A stretch of DNA of 64,000 bases from Auriscalpium vulgare (GCA_019915015.1 JAHBBC010000017.1:558001-622000), one strand, 5' to 3'; positions 21,123 to 33,524 are shown, counted from the stretch's first letter. Notes: generated from the letters alone by a model not told the origin. Translations and numbers: made by a program.

Positions 21123-23444
21123 CTAGCATAGTAGGATGACGCATAGGATGTATCTAAAATCACGTGCTTTGTCGCCCAGCGCCCTAAGCTGTCTATCGGT
21201 GTAGTTCACTCTACCGTTGGCAACCTCTTCATCGCGCTTGCGATTGATGCGCATGTAGAGGAACACGACAGTCGGCACGGACACGAAACCAATCCCGACG
21301 AACATGAGCATGATACCATCTGTGTGAGAAACGTAAACTGCTCCCCTTCACAACGAAGGCAAGAAGATACGTACGGCCCAAAATATATCTTGGCTCGTCT
21401 TGGGTGCGGAATACATTCGAGGCTATCGCGCCAGCGAAATTGCCGATGCCAATATGCAATGCCATACCCACCCCGCGCTTGTATTGCCCGGAGAGATTAT
21501 TTCCCAACCTAAACAGAGACCAGGGTCAGGACGCGTGTAAGAGCTGCGATTGGATCACACACCAACTGACGACACCAGGGAAACTCGCATAGGATCCAGC
21601 AACACAAAAGAAGGTTCCGAAGTACTTCACGCCTGGCGCGACATCCGAGATGTTGATCGTAAAGCCGACAAGAAGCATACAGAGGCCGGCTAAAATGAAC
21701 GGAGAACGTTTCTTGATCGCGTCGGACCAGATCGCGAATACGTAAAGTGTTATCGCTGTCCGACTTGTGAGCCATCAGTAATTTCGGAAAGGCGGCGACG
21801 TACTGGCGAAGATGTAAGGGGGGACTGTTAGTAGCTGACTGATAGCGTTGGTAAAGCCGAAGGTCTTGATGATCGACCTGTCACAAAGTTGAGCTCTTCA
21901 ATCGCTTCACCAGGAGAGTGACACGTACGGTAAAAATAGTGAGATTCCATATACTGAAGCGTCTGTTAGGCGGCTCGAATAAGAAAACAAATGGCGAAGC
22001 TTACGGGGTCCCACAATGGACATGTATACTAAAATATGGAGCCACACCTGCCAGTCGGAAAACGCTGCCCAGATATGGCGTGGAGCGAAACGCTCTTCCT
22101 CTCCGACGGACGAGTTATCGAATTCTGGAAGACCAGTCATTACGAGTGCACGACCAACACAACAACTGCGGGTTCTTACTCTTTTTCCAGATGACGTACG
22201 CTTTCTCTTCGGGAGTTAAGAATTTGGCCGTGGATGGGAAATCGACCATGACGAGGAGCGCCAGGAGCCCTACGAGAACTGTGGCCATGCCCTCGAGGAT
22301 CTATACATAGCTTTTGTGTGAGGCCAGTGAACAAGATAAGACATGATGCTCACGAATATCCACGACCATCCAAGTAATCCAGACTTTCCACTCATGAATG
22401 AGATCCCGAATGCGAGCAAACCTGAGAAGGCACCGGCCACAGATGCAGCACCGAAGAAAATGCCGACACGGAACTGCAACATCGCGCGCGGGTACCACAA
22501 AGTCAAGCTAAGGGCCGCAGTCGTCCTGAGAACACTTCACCACAAGCAGACCAGCTGGACGCACTAGTACACCACACCCGGAAATAAACCCGCTTCGGCC
22601 ACGCCGAGACACACACGCACGCCCACGAGTTGAGGGTATCTAATCGCAAGTGCGTGTTAATGTCGAACCCATAGACCGGAGAGCGAAGTTGCTCACGTTT
22701 TGACGAGGCCCATGAGAGTCATCACGGTGCCCCAAACCATGGTTATCGCAGGCAACCAACGTGACGGACGGAACTTCTTGAGGACCAGACTGCGAGTGCG
22801 GACATCGTTAGCGGGGTTCCAGCAGTCACGTAGGCAGCAGCGCACTTCGCCGGGCATTCGAAGAGGCAATATGGCTTTCCGGCAAAGTGCGTGAGACATG
22901 CGAGTCTTTAGCCGAGGACCAGACAACTCACGACAAAATACATCGTCTGGACAAGTCAAAATGTCAATCCTCGCAAATTAGGTATCATTTTGAGAAACTT
23001 ACCAGCGCGATATTGTATTGGTTTCCTACTAGATGCAGTTGTGTTGTAAGTCCTTGTAGTTTGGCATTTCCTACGGCATCGAGTGTGCTCCTCAGTCATG
23101 GTGTCTCTGGTCGCTCGGGAAGCTCACCGATATTGCCTAGAGGAATCCAAGAAACGTCTCAGAGATGTGTGGATCGAAGACAGTAAAGCAGACGAACCTC
23201 GATCCAGAAAGCTGAACAAGTACATCAAAGCAAGAATGGGCATCAGCCGCAAGTCGATCTTGCGGTATAACTGCTTCTCCTGTTCCTTCGTCAAGATCGG
23301 AGGCGGCGGCAACCCCGAGTCTCCCGCAAAGTCGACAACGGAAAGACGATCATCGTCCGTCGGAGTGCTCCTTTGCTTCTCGTCGACGCGTTCTATAAGT
23401 GTGATATCATTCTTCTTGTCATCAGCCCCGCTCACGGCCGACAT
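21123..23444 (-). CDS. MFS transporter, Dal5/anion:cation symporter type
   Basis: A plasma-membrane 12-helix permease of the allantoate/nicotinate/pantothenate family, probably a proton symporter for a small organic anion; the substrate cannot be read from sequence. About 15 exons splice to roughly 515 residues. The signature reads RLMPILALMYLFSFLDRGN, continuing IGNAKLQGL, then MYFVPYCLFECPAN, and later FGFTNAISQLLTVPPYI and GNFAGAIASNVF. The tail RALGDKARDFRY is typical, with seven extra hydrophobic residues before the stop. Two exons are tiny: 9 nt at 23128-23136 (encoding NI of GNIG plus parts of both flanking glycines) and 15 nt at 22933-22947 (TMYFV). An upstream in-frame start is possible but would add a poor leader, so I chose the ATG at 23444. 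It converges on UBP14 and runs in the same direction as the monooxygenase behind it. Confidence 0.88.
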
Positions 23445-24145
23445 ATCTGCGATGTATAGAACACGATGGGGGATGGGGAGAAAAGGCCGGTGCGGTAGAA
23501 GGGAGATTGGCGTGGAGGACGTGATCATATATCGTCGACATGGGAGCTTGAGCAGCTGTGTGAGATAACGGAGCGCTACACGGTAAGACAACGTACTACC
23601 GCGCCGATTGGGTGGGGCTTCTACTGTGGGCTATTGATGTCCTGTGCGCGTCTTGGTGCATGTCAAATCGGAGGTCAAGTGGGAGCCTTGTGGGGCCGTG
23701 GCAAGTGACTTGACTTCGTAGGCAAGGTCGGTTGTAAAAACAGACCGCGTGTGATCAATCACAACGAAGACAGGTCTTCCTATGGCGCGAAGCAGTCAGC
23801 TGTCCGTAGCGTGGTACGCACATGCATGGTTATCACGGTGTGCCGCAAGCAAAGCCACAGGCCACGTTTCGTTCCGTGAGGCAGGCTTTCCACAAAGGGC
23901 TACGCAGTAAAGTTGAGGAAAGTTACCAAGGCGCGACGCGGTCTCGGTGAGATCACGTGGGCGTATTGCAACCCGACATATTGTTCCTTGGCTCTTCGAC
24001 TCAAGCAAAGTCCACAAAAAGCGATGTGAGTGTACTAGTTTCATATGGGCTTCAATGTATTCAGTTTTAGTATTCCACGTGCAGCTTGCAGACGGCCAGA
24101 TGGGCGATTGAAATGAACGAAACCCGCTTCAATTCGATTTCACGA
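23445..24145. other. Intergenic region upstream of the MFS gene
   Basis: About 700 bp between the MFS start and the 3' end of the first monooxygenase gene. It should hold the MFS promoter and the monooxygenase terminator. No further coding signal is seen. Confidence 0.6.
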
Positions 24146-26597
24146 CTACGCCTCGACGCTGTACCTCTGTCCGTCAAAGACATCCTCCTCGATCGCCTTT
24201 ATCTCTGGAAACCAAGCCATAAGCACTCATATACCTCAATCCGATGCCCAAATAAACTCACGCAGTGCCAAATGCTTCGAGTGGAACCGACACAGCGCCA
24301 AATTTCCTGCAGGTTTACGAGTCAATGTCGACCGCCCTAATCCGGCGTTTTTGACGAACAAAAACATACCCATCATGACATACAGCCGAGGCACGCCCAT
24401 GTCTCTCCACGCGCCGTAGATTTCGCCCTCCGAATTCAAACCCCAAATACGATTGAGCCTGTCGCCCACTTCGTCGCCGAGCACAGCACGTAGAGGCTCC
24501 CGGGCATCACCATACCTGCCAAAGTGATCAGAATGTCAAATTCAGTGAATGCGAAGGTGGAAATGAGACCGACCCAGTAGCGAAGACCACCACATCGGCG
24601 TCGAGAGTGCTCCCGTTCTCAAACTCCAAGCCCGTCTTCGTGAAGCGAGAGATCAGACTGTCGTTTTTCAACTTGATCTTTCCGTCGATGATGAGCTGGC
24701 TCGCGCCGACATCTGTACAGAGCGGTGAGCTTCACATTTCGTCACTTCAAGAAGTGGACGCTACACACCGAAATAATAGCCGCCTGCCTTGTCCCATGCG
24801 AGGAGGCTAAAGCCCGAACGGTCTATTCCCCAGCCCAATTTGAAGCCAACGCGCTCTAAACCTTCAAGTGTGTCTCTGACGACGATGTGAGGTGATCATC
24901 AATGAAGATTTGCGTTGAAGACAAACTTGTCTAGTTCTGCGATGTCCTTTACGAAGCGCTGATGAACCAGCTTCCGGAGATAGTTAGGGAACGATGCGTC
25001 AATACGGTCTGCCACATCTGGTGGCGCGCCGCCTTCATGGTACAACGCTGGGGACAATGATCAGTCAGCACATGACGCACATCGTACTGAAGGAAGTTCT
25101 CGCACAACCGAAAATGATTTTCCCTCCATATTTCGTTGACATGACATACGTGGGGCTGCGTTGGAACATTGTTACATCTTCACCGCGTCAACGATCGACC
25201 TGGCATGATCCGTAGAGGTGGCTTACCAACGCCATGGTCACACAAGTCCTTGGCCACGTCGTGTCCTATCACCAGATGGTATATGAGGTAGGTATAATGC
25301 GCGAAGAACAGAGAGATTCACCAGATGTGCACGCCCCGACCACAATGACCTTCTTCCCCAAATAATCCTTCGCAGTCGAGAATTGTCCTGAATGAATGAT
25401 CTTGCCTTGGAAATCCTCCTAATCCTAGTCAACGCACAATCATGTAACATGTCCGGTTAGCACTTACCGCGCCAGGGTACGAAGGCATGTTCATTACACC
25501 GCCGCCCAACCCAACCGCAAATATCAGATGGTTGACAACGAAGGTTCTCTCCGAGCCGTCCCCACGCTTGATCTCTAGGGTCCACTGCTGCGTCTGCGGG
25601 TCCTGCTTGGCGCTTATGACCTGCGAAGACGTCCATACGTCGAGCTCGAGGGTGTGCGCGTAGTGCTCAAGCCAGTCGGCGAGCTTCGGCGCTGGCGCGT
25701 ACACGGGCCATGTCGATGGGAAGCTACATATCGTTCGGCAACGTCCATCAAGGATCCACGACATAAGCACATGCAGAAAAGCTCACGGAAGATAGGGCAT
25801 ATGATCATACCCTTCCATTCATATCATCCAATCAGTGACAGATCTATAACGCAGAGGAGACAGAACTCACAGACTGTGTCGTGCAAACACAACGCCTCGT
25901 ACCGTACGCGCCACAAATTCCCCACTCGCGGCTGCTTCTCGACCACTAGCGCCTTGATACCCAGGTACTTCAGCCTGGCGGCGATCTCGAGCCCCGACTG
26001 CCCACCGCCTATGATGACCGCCTTCGGCTGGTTCTCCTGCCCTTCACAATTGATCTCGCGCTGCCGCTTGTCCGGCCACTTGCCGTGGTTCGGCTCCTGC
26101 TCGCGCAGAGGGCCAGTGCTCTCGGGGTGCCCGTGCAGGTCTTCTAGGTACGTCGAGATGGCGTGCGCCTTCCACGTGCCGTTTGCAGTCGGTACGATGC
26201 GCACGACGCCGGAGCCATGTCCAACGCGAGTGTCGAAGGTGAAGAATGCTTGGATCCACGCGAGATCTGAATAAGGCGTCTGCAGCGCGGCGCTCGCGAC
26301 GTCGAGCTTCAGGTTCGACAGCCCTGTAGCCTTCAAGCGGTCGTTTAGAAATTTGTGAACGCTGGGGACACCGTAGAAGGTACGGAAATCCCATGTCAGC
26401 GCGAGGATGTCGCGCCAGAAAGCATCCTCTAGGAACAAGTCAAGCACGCCAGGGACATTAGCTGTTTCGATACCCTCAGCGAAAGCCTTGAACCAGGACG
26501 TGGCGATTTCTGACGCGTCAACGGCGTCCGGCACTTTCGCCTGGAGGCGATCGAGGGTGGGCAGGGTGGCCTGCTTGATGTCGAGAGTGGCGACCAT
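24146..26597 (-). CDS. NTF2-like/flavin-containing monooxygenase fusion (copy A)
   Basis: Predicted FAD- and NADPH-dependent class B monooxygenase with an N-terminal NTF2/SnoaL-like domain. The model has twelve exons and about 610 residues; exon 1 is 25871-26597. The N-terminal part (IATSWFKAF, VLDLFLEDAFWRDILAL, TFYGVPSVHKFL) has the NTF2-like pattern. It is followed by the FAD Rossmann motif AVIIGGGQSGLEIAARL, a GNLWR flavin-enzyme motif, a FxGKxxHSGQF segment like the FMO identifying motif, and a second dinucleotide site VVGACTSGHDVAKDL. The C-terminal exons end in FDGQRYSVEA. All splice junctions keep frame and no stop interrupts it. Introns as well as exons align with copy B at 35-37.5 kb, so this is a recent duplication in inverted orientation. 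It is divergent from the AEC transporter. The substrate is unknown. Confidence 0.87.
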
Positions 26598-27830
26598 TAT
26601 TGAGAACGGTGGGCGATGCGGAGGGTATAATCATTGAGTCATCTGGCACTTTATGAGGTAGGACCTCGGCGTTGGAAGCCTCCTGAGCGGAGCAAGCAAG
26701 GTCACGATGGTCTTCGGCTGCGGCGCGCCTCTTTGAGTATGCCAAGATACCACGAGATACATCAGCCAGGGTTCTTCGCCATGAGCAGGTCGTCCAATTT
26801 CCAAGGGGAACGGTCGAACTGGATAATGCTCTGCAGACTTGTGGACTTAGCAATGCCACCGTCGCGAAGAGTAGAGCACACTCACTTGCTGAACACGCCC
26901 CACATTCGGATCCGACCGGCGGTTTGCACCACAGAACATGCTCTTGCAGGACTTGTCATCGTCAGAGCTTCGATGGGCGCTGGAAGCACCGTCGCGGCCC
27001 TTGCCAGTTGAAAGCGTGCGAAAGTCAGTTGATGGGGCCAGCGGCCAGGCGGCCTGCAGCGGCCACCAGCAGCCACCCTCGAATACTCATCCGAATCTTC
27101 ATCACGCTACATCAGCCGCGTCCAGTCTGTTTCCAGGAGAGCAGTTCCTACCCATATTTCTTATCGACGTACCGACGCGGACGGTGAGGGAGAGGCGAGC
27201 GCCATGTTGATACGACGACCACTGCCATCGCAGACTCAATTTCCTTTCAGCTCAAATGCCATGGCTTCATCCACTCAAATATTCCCCTCCTGACCCTCCA
27301 GAGTCAATCAACAATCAGGCCGTCCGGCGGCCCGAGTCTCGGAGTCCCGGCACGAGACAATCTTTTCTTACGATGTGGTCAAGAAAAGAATGCGTTCTGC
27401 AACTCACCCACGAGGCATGTTGAAGAGGTGTACAACGTTAGAGGACTCCTAGATTACGTCGCAGGCTTGAGCACTGTTCGCAGGCTTGTGCCCAGTGCTC
27501 AAATCCCGGAGGCTCGCCTCACATCTCGACATCGACTCAATTCTGAATTTCAAACGGCCTATCTCAGGCCCGCAATCGACGTAATGGCGTCGACCACGAT
27601 CGAGTTGTCGTCCGACGCTTGTCCGACGCCGCCGAAGGCCAATCACAACCATCTCGCCTGCGGCCTCCTGCGGCCCGCTGTCCGTGCCGGCCCTCGTTCC
27701 TTGAATCGGCGTTTTCTTCTCATAAAAGGACGGCGTGCACGGCACATGTGTGCGCTCGGCCTACCCATCACTATCGCTGCTTGCGCTATACCCACCCACA
27801 ATCTGGTGCTGGAATCCACGACCTCTCGAG
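26598..27830. promoter_or_regulatory. Divergent intergenic region, monooxygenase A / AEC transporter
   Basis: A 1.2 kb spacer between two divergent genes. Next to monooxygenase A it contains ATAAAGTGCCAGAT (on the minus strand, about 26640-26655), which is also present just upstream of copy B. This is a conserved core-promoter candidate. I see no additional gene. Confidence 0.5.
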
Positions 27831-29626
27831 ATGATCTCCGCCGGGGCATTGATATGGACGTCGGTACGACCGCTGATACGAACGTGAGTTCGCTTGAATA
27901 CAAAAGCGTCATTTTGAAGTAACATATCTGCCCTTAGCTTCCTGACGATTGGTGCCGGCTTTGCCTTGACCAAAGCCGACTTGTTTCCGCTTGAGGCAGC
28001 GCGGGGTGCCGGACAGATCGTGCTGGTACGTGCCGGCGCTCCTCGCATCGCACACCAGCTCATTGACACAATGGTTACATCTTTATATCGCCCAGTAGCA
28101 CATCTTCATGCCATGTCTGCTCTTCTCCCGCATCGTGCCCGCCTTCACGCCCGACAACGTTGGCACGCTCGGACCAGTCACCCTCGTCGGCGTGCTCTAC
28201 GGCGTGCTCGGCATCTTGCTCGCCTTCGCAATCAAGCAAGTCTTCTGGGTTCCGCATCGATTCCGGTGGGGCATCATCGTCGCCGGGGGCTGGGGAAACT
28301 ACGGTGACATTCGTACGTCTCAGTGCGCTCTGCTCCGCTGCCGTGTCTGGAGCATGCGTGTGTAGCCACTGCCATTGCGCTCGGCGTGACAGCGTCTGCG
28401 CCGTTCAACGGGGTCGAAGATCAGAATCTTGCCGTGGCTTACATCGCCGGGCTGCTGCTCGTGTTCTTCGTGAGTGCCATTTGGTCGTCCATTTCCCCTG
28501 CATCTCTGATGTATTGCAGGTGACTTTGTTCCCAATGGGCGGCTACCTCCTGGTTGCGAAGGATTACGACGGGCCCGATATCGAATCTGATTATCTTCGC
28601 GAACGCATGCATCGGCGCCGAACACGCGTCACAAATGCTACTATCGCCCACCTCCGCCGACTACGCGGCAAATCCACCTCCAGCGCCGCCCACCCCGAGT
28701 CCGCCGAGGACGAGAAAATGGGTGACGAGAAATCATCACCCTCAACACAGCCTCGCGAACCGTCGGAGCGCGTTGTGTCCTGCGCGACCTCCACCGCGCC
28801 GACCGTCGTCGCGGACGAGCGCGACATGCTCTCCTCCCCGCCGCCGACACATACCATGCGCTTCATGCCGTCCCTCACGTCCCTCACGCCGTCCCCGCGC
28901 CTCTCGCGACCGCGCCGCATCCTCCGGCGCGCGCGGCCGCTCCTCGCCCAGCTCATCAAGCCCGCGCCCTTGACGATCATCCTCGCGCTGCCCATCGCGC
29001 TCGTGGCGCCGCTGAAGGCGCTCTTCCTCCCACCGTCGGCGTCATTCACACCGCGATTCCATCCCACCGCACCAGATGGCCAGCCGCCGCTTGCGTTTAT
29101 GATGGACACAGCGTCTTTCGCGGGCGCCGCGTCGGTGCCGCTTGGCCTGGTGTGTCTGGGGAGCGCGCTCGCCCGGCTGACGATCGGCGGGTCGGATAAC
29201 TGGGCGCGCATGCCGCTTGGCGCGATCGGCGCTTTGGCGGTGGGGAAGATGATAATCTCGCCTGTGTTTGGCGTGTTGTTGGTGAAGGGGTTGGTTCACT
29301 CTGGCATGATCGACAGGAACGATAAAGTCCTGCAGTTTGTGTGCATGTGCGTTGCGTAGTTTTTACTGTTTTGATGCGCGGATCTGACGTTGTTGGGCAG
29401 AATCTTTTCTGGGCTTCCCACCGCCACAACACAAGTACGCTTACTCTGTACACAATAATGGTCTGCGGTGATGCTCACGCACTTCGTTTCCTAGGTATTC
29501 TTAACGCAGGTGTACTCGACCACAGGCTCCGCCGAACACCTATCTGCCTTCCTCATCCCACAGTATCTTCTCATGTTCCTCACTATGACCGCACTGACCG
29601 TGTACACCCTCAACTCGTTGTTCTGA
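27831..29626 (+). CDS. Auxin efflux carrier (AEC) family membrane transporter
   Basis: Member of the PIN-like/ECM3-type transporter family; in fungi usually an endomembrane or plasma-membrane protein of unclear substrate. Seven exons (27831-27883, 27938-28025, 28099-28312, 28366-28469, 28520-29346, 29401-29434, 29495-29626) give 483 residues. The N-terminus MISAGALIWTSVRPLIR and the segments GFALTKADLFPLEAARG, PCLLFSRIVPAF, GGWGNYGDIPTAIAL and FFVTLFPMGGY are characteristic. A hydrophilic Ser/Arg-rich loop (about residues 170-290) separates the two membrane halves. The second half has SVPLGLVCLGSALARL, FSGLPTATTQVFLTQVYS and a hydrophobic end. In intron 2 the acceptor must be CAGTAG (28098), since the AG three bases earlier would bring in a stop. 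It is flanked by the two inverted monooxygenase copies. Confidence 0.9.
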
Positions 29627-31121
29627 TTTTTCTGGCGCATTTCATGGACAATGTACCCGCATCCACATCATAGAGACAGGTAGATCGCTACTCGGAGTAT
29701 GTGTATCATTTTGTGTAATATACAAGTCGACAACTAAGGGCTTTACAGCTGAGCTAGGAACGAACGGAAAGAACATGCCGACCTGCTCTTGTAATATCAG
29801 ACATCTTTTCAAGTTGTTTGCTGTCCGTTGCGCCTCGCCCGAATGCGGCTTGCAGGAGATGTCGACGTGACTTGGGACAGTTGCCGATGTCCTCGCTGCG
29901 ACTCCGGATTTGCTTGCCAAGCTCACGGCCCTCGTTCAACACTCTTGGCACCTCCGCTAGTTCTTCCTCACGGCGCAGCATATTTATCAGCCTTCCAAAG
30001 GCCGTGGTGGCGGCGTCGCATTCACAGCTCGCGCGTCGCCTCTCTGTGCCTTCCCCATCGCTGCAGTCATAGGCTCTTGGCCGCACTCAGAGTCCACACG
30101 GAGCCAGAGGGTTCGCGGGTCACAGTACTGACAGGCGCTCCAAACATGCCGTCGCATACCAAGTTGAAGGCCCGTACATAGTGATTGAGAACAACGACCT
30201 CGCCGACGGAGTATACCTCGAATGCGTACTGGGCTGTGCCGATGCAATCTATGATACAAACAGTGAAAGAAAACTTGAGTCGTCAACACGAAGTAGTGAG
30301 ATCGGGTAGTCGATAGTACGCGTGCTCGCTGGTCGGCGGCTTGGACTGCAGGACAGAATGCGTGAGGATGAAAAGATGCGCCTCACAGGACCATCGTCAC
30401 CGCCGCGACTGACACCGTGCGTCGCTGTCCGTCGTCATCCTCTCGGGCTTGCGGTCCGTCGTCTGCGGTTTGTCGTCATTTGCGATTCGTCGTCATCCTC
30501 TCGGGCTCTGCCTTGTGCACGTACATTGCACCGCCCACATTCACCTACCATTGCTCAGCTCGCGACGGAGAAGGCTTGAATCGAACAACGCGAGCCTATC
30601 CGCGGAAGAGGGGCGGACGGGAGGTTCATCGTCCTCATCATCGTTGTGGAGATGGTGTAGCCCTGGTATAGCCCGGGGCGAGCGCATGCCGGTCCAGGCA
30701 CGCTTAGAAATCTTGCCTCTGAGACCGCCGACTTTGATCCTGCTGTTAAGTTAGCAAAATAGCCTAGTAGCTTCCTCTCGACAATCATGACGTTACATTC
30801 GCGTTCATTGCGCTTTTCGAATACGTCCACGATATGGAGCTGCGAGGATTGGGGAGAGCAGTGAGCCCAGTGTGCGGGCCCAGGAGAAGCGCTGCAGAGA
30901 TAACTTGCCAGGTACACCGTGACAGTGTTTGCATTTAAGAGCGCATCGTACAGATAGCTATTGGTGTGCGCGCGGAGGTCGAAGAGGAGAGGGTGATGGT
31001 GGTGGCAAGGTCAGTAAGTACCGGGAATGCAAGCGCACGCGCAACATCCGAATTTCTGTGCAGTGTCAATGATCCAAGTAAGGTGTGGCCGCCGATGGGC
31101 CAGAAAAGCATAACTACTTGC
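29627..31121. other. Intergenic region downstream of the AEC gene
   Basis: About 1.5 kb with no recognisable coding sequence. From about 31050 the base composition becomes distinctly A/T-rich, marking the start of a small island that contains a STAND-gene scrap. Confidence 0.55.
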
Positions 31122-31175
31122 AACACTAAAGCTACTGAATACCTTACCATTGCCTTAGCAGAGCTGATGACAGAC
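31122..31175 (+). pseudogene. Remnant of the 3' end of a STAND/TPR gene
   Basis: The frame reads KATEYLTIALAELMTD, which matches the C-terminal end PTATEYLTNALAELKHD of the STAND gene at 42.6-46 kb, and the DNA is also alike (GCCTTRGCAGAGCTGA core). It lies in an A/T-rich patch (about 31050-31260), like its parent. Nothing of the ATPase domain is present, so this is a decayed fragment and no longer a gene. Confidence 0.65.
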
Positions 31176-31450
31176 AGTACTAGTGATAAGACAGTAGACT
31201 CAGTCAATGTGAAGGCACCAAATACAGAGGTACATCTATATAATATTGTACATGTATCAAATATAGATCAGATGAGGAGGATGTTGAGACAGACCTTGAC
31301 TCCGCGGTGGCGACGTGAGAGAAAAGCATGCTGGGAGATGTCCTAGAAGAAATGCCTTCTATTGAAGAAGCACTGACAACCTAGCATTGTATGCGACGGG
31401 TACGTCCAGCGGCAGGCACGGCTAGTAAGCAGCAAATTCATACATGTTTA

Positions 31451-31490
31451 CTGTCTCTGCTCATCCACTGAGGAATGTTGTCTCACCTAG
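31451..31490 (-). repeat. 40 bp segment, inverted copy of 51142-51180
   Basis: On the minus strand this reads CTAGGTGAGACAACATTC onward. It matches the plus strand at 51142-51180 with two differences by eye. It abuts an NmrA exon fragment, so it marks a rearrangement junction. Confidence 0.8.
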
Positions 31491-31494
31491 TCCG

Positions 31495-31640
31495 CTATTG
31501 TATCGCGACAAGCGGGCCTGTCGCGTGGAAGATGATCCCGACTGTCATAGGTGGCGAGCTGGACACGCACCCCAGGCTTCTAGCACCCCGCAGAGACGGT
31601 CGCCTTGGCAGACCTGACTCCGTCTGTCGCAATTGCCGCG
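31495..31640 (+). pseudogene. Fragment of NmrA-like gene (exon 5 region)
   Basis: The plus strand encodes IATSGPVAWKMIPTVIGGEL followed by a degraded reading frame. It corresponds to the IATSGPVAWKTIATVVGGEL part of exon 5 in the intact gene at 49.3-50.6 kb. Flanking exons are missing and the frame is lost soon after, so it is a dispersed pseudogene piece in opposite orientation to the parent. Confidence 0.75.
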
Positions 31641-33524
31641 CACAGGCTGGTACTGACAGAGATGTAGCGGGCGTCAGCGTTACAGGGACGAATGTCTGCG
31701 GTTCTGACTGCCTGCCTTCGCACTGCCGCCGGCCAAATCTCCTGGTAAGAATGCTCACGAAAAGTACGTGAAGCCGACGAAGTTCCCGCCGGGGTACATC
31801 GTTCACCACCTGCATCTGGTATCCGCACCATGCTAGACGAGACAGAGGTCGCGATCGCTGCGCCCATCGGCAAGTTAGTAGGCTCGCGCGCGGGCCGCTG
31901 ACACGGGCGGTACATTGTACTTGCGTTGTTTTTGTTTCTGATATGGCTGGTGTATGTTAGACTGGCCCAAAATTCTCCCCAGGCTGCCAGTCCTGTCGAC
32001 GGCGTTCGGGTGAGATGCGTTTGGCTTTCTCTGCGGCTCTCTGCCTGTTCCAGAGAGGGAGCCCATCATTGCGTGCTCAAGTTGAAGGGTAGATCAAGCT
32101 GTGAGTGCGGCTAAATGCCTCGTTCGTGACGACGTGATTCCTGGACAGGAAGAGTGAGCCGAGTCCAAGATATGAATGAAACATACACTGACGTTCTCTG
32201 GACGCCCGTAGCCGTCATCGCGCCTGGCAGATGCGGTGGCCAAAGGGCGCGGTGGACGACAGAGCGAGCTAAGAGGAATGGAGGGTGGGACGAAGCATGG
32301 CGCACTGGGAATCAGAGAAAACTGCTGTCAGGTCGGCAAAAGAGAGATAGGGTAGCGACAGATCTGACCGTCGTCGGTATGGACAAGGCGCATGTCCGAG
32401 TACTTGCTGATACTCTAGCACCCCTGACCTGAAGAGAACGTCCGCATCAGCCGGGAACGATTAGGCACCATGACCTAGACTTTTCGCCGGTCAAAATTGT
32501 ACGCAACGTCAAGGAGACAGACTGTCCCACCTCGATAGTGCACTTTCAAGACCTCCCGCCTCGATGTCCGCGGTATCACACAATCATAGATGCGTATCAC
32601 GTTGCAGGCCAGCTGCGACCCAATATCGAGGATGTTGTTTGAACCCCGGGTGAGCATCGTAGGCAATGTGTCCATGGGTCCCTCATATATGCTGGCCGCG
32701 GGCTCGGAATCATAGCGCGTTGAGTGTATGCGCACGCGTTCGGGCTTCTCAGCGATCTTCGTGAAGATGTGGACATTCGGTTCTGCACGATTCGGTACGA
32801 TAGGTGGTCACATAGGGTTACGAGGGCGATGCGTTCGATAGAGTTTGCACTGACTTGGAAAGGACCATGGACGATGGCATAGATTGAAACGACGTCCTCG
32901 CATACCATAAAACCTGTTCTTCACCTGTCAGCTGAAGCCTGGCCCAGTACTAAGATACGCAAACGGTCAGTTAGAACACTCTGCAAGACACCCAGACGCA
33001 CCCAGAGCGCATTGTTTGGGCGGCAGATGTTCTCCTACTCGACGGTTCTCTCCCCCGACGCCTCCGCCCAGCTCGTCGAAAACGCGCTTCAATCTTCGGA
33101 GACAGAAATGCGCTCGGTTCGTCATAGGTATCCTTCACCCTGAGCCTTTCCGCCGCCGCCGAAGTCGCGCTTTGCTCGTGGAGCAGTAGATCTGTATCGG
33201 TGCGGTGGGGTAAGAGTCGCAGTGAACACGCAGAGAGACAGTAAAACTCACCGTCATATCATACTAGTCTCGGGATGCGGCCGGGACGCAAGGTAAGCCT
33301 TCGAGGACGCGATGACTCGGATGAGGCGGCATGAAAAGGTTGAATTTGAAAGGCCCTTCGATTCGGCCGTCGGCCCGTCCAGCACAGCATCACGTGCCCG
33401 TCGCGCTTGCGAACCGCCGAGGCCCGACGAGTTTCTTCAAATGACAGGCCCTGGCCCACAAAATGAAGAAACGGTATACGCTATCTCACTCGGAACGGCT
33501 ATCTTCTGATACCACAAGGTCAAG
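31641..33524. other. Accessory spacer with a coding-like stretch at 32475-32790
   Basis: No gene is confidently recognised. On the minus strand 32475-32790 there is an open frame with ordinary amino-acid composition (for example VHIFTKIAEKPERVRIHS and GTVCLLDVAYNFDRRK). It has no start and I could not link it to any upstream exon. It may be the last exon of a decayed gene. Confidence 0.35.

Noticed and set aside
28591..29211. Minus-strand 206-codon frame
   Set aside because: It is antisense to the long exon of the AEC transporter, which has clear family motifs.
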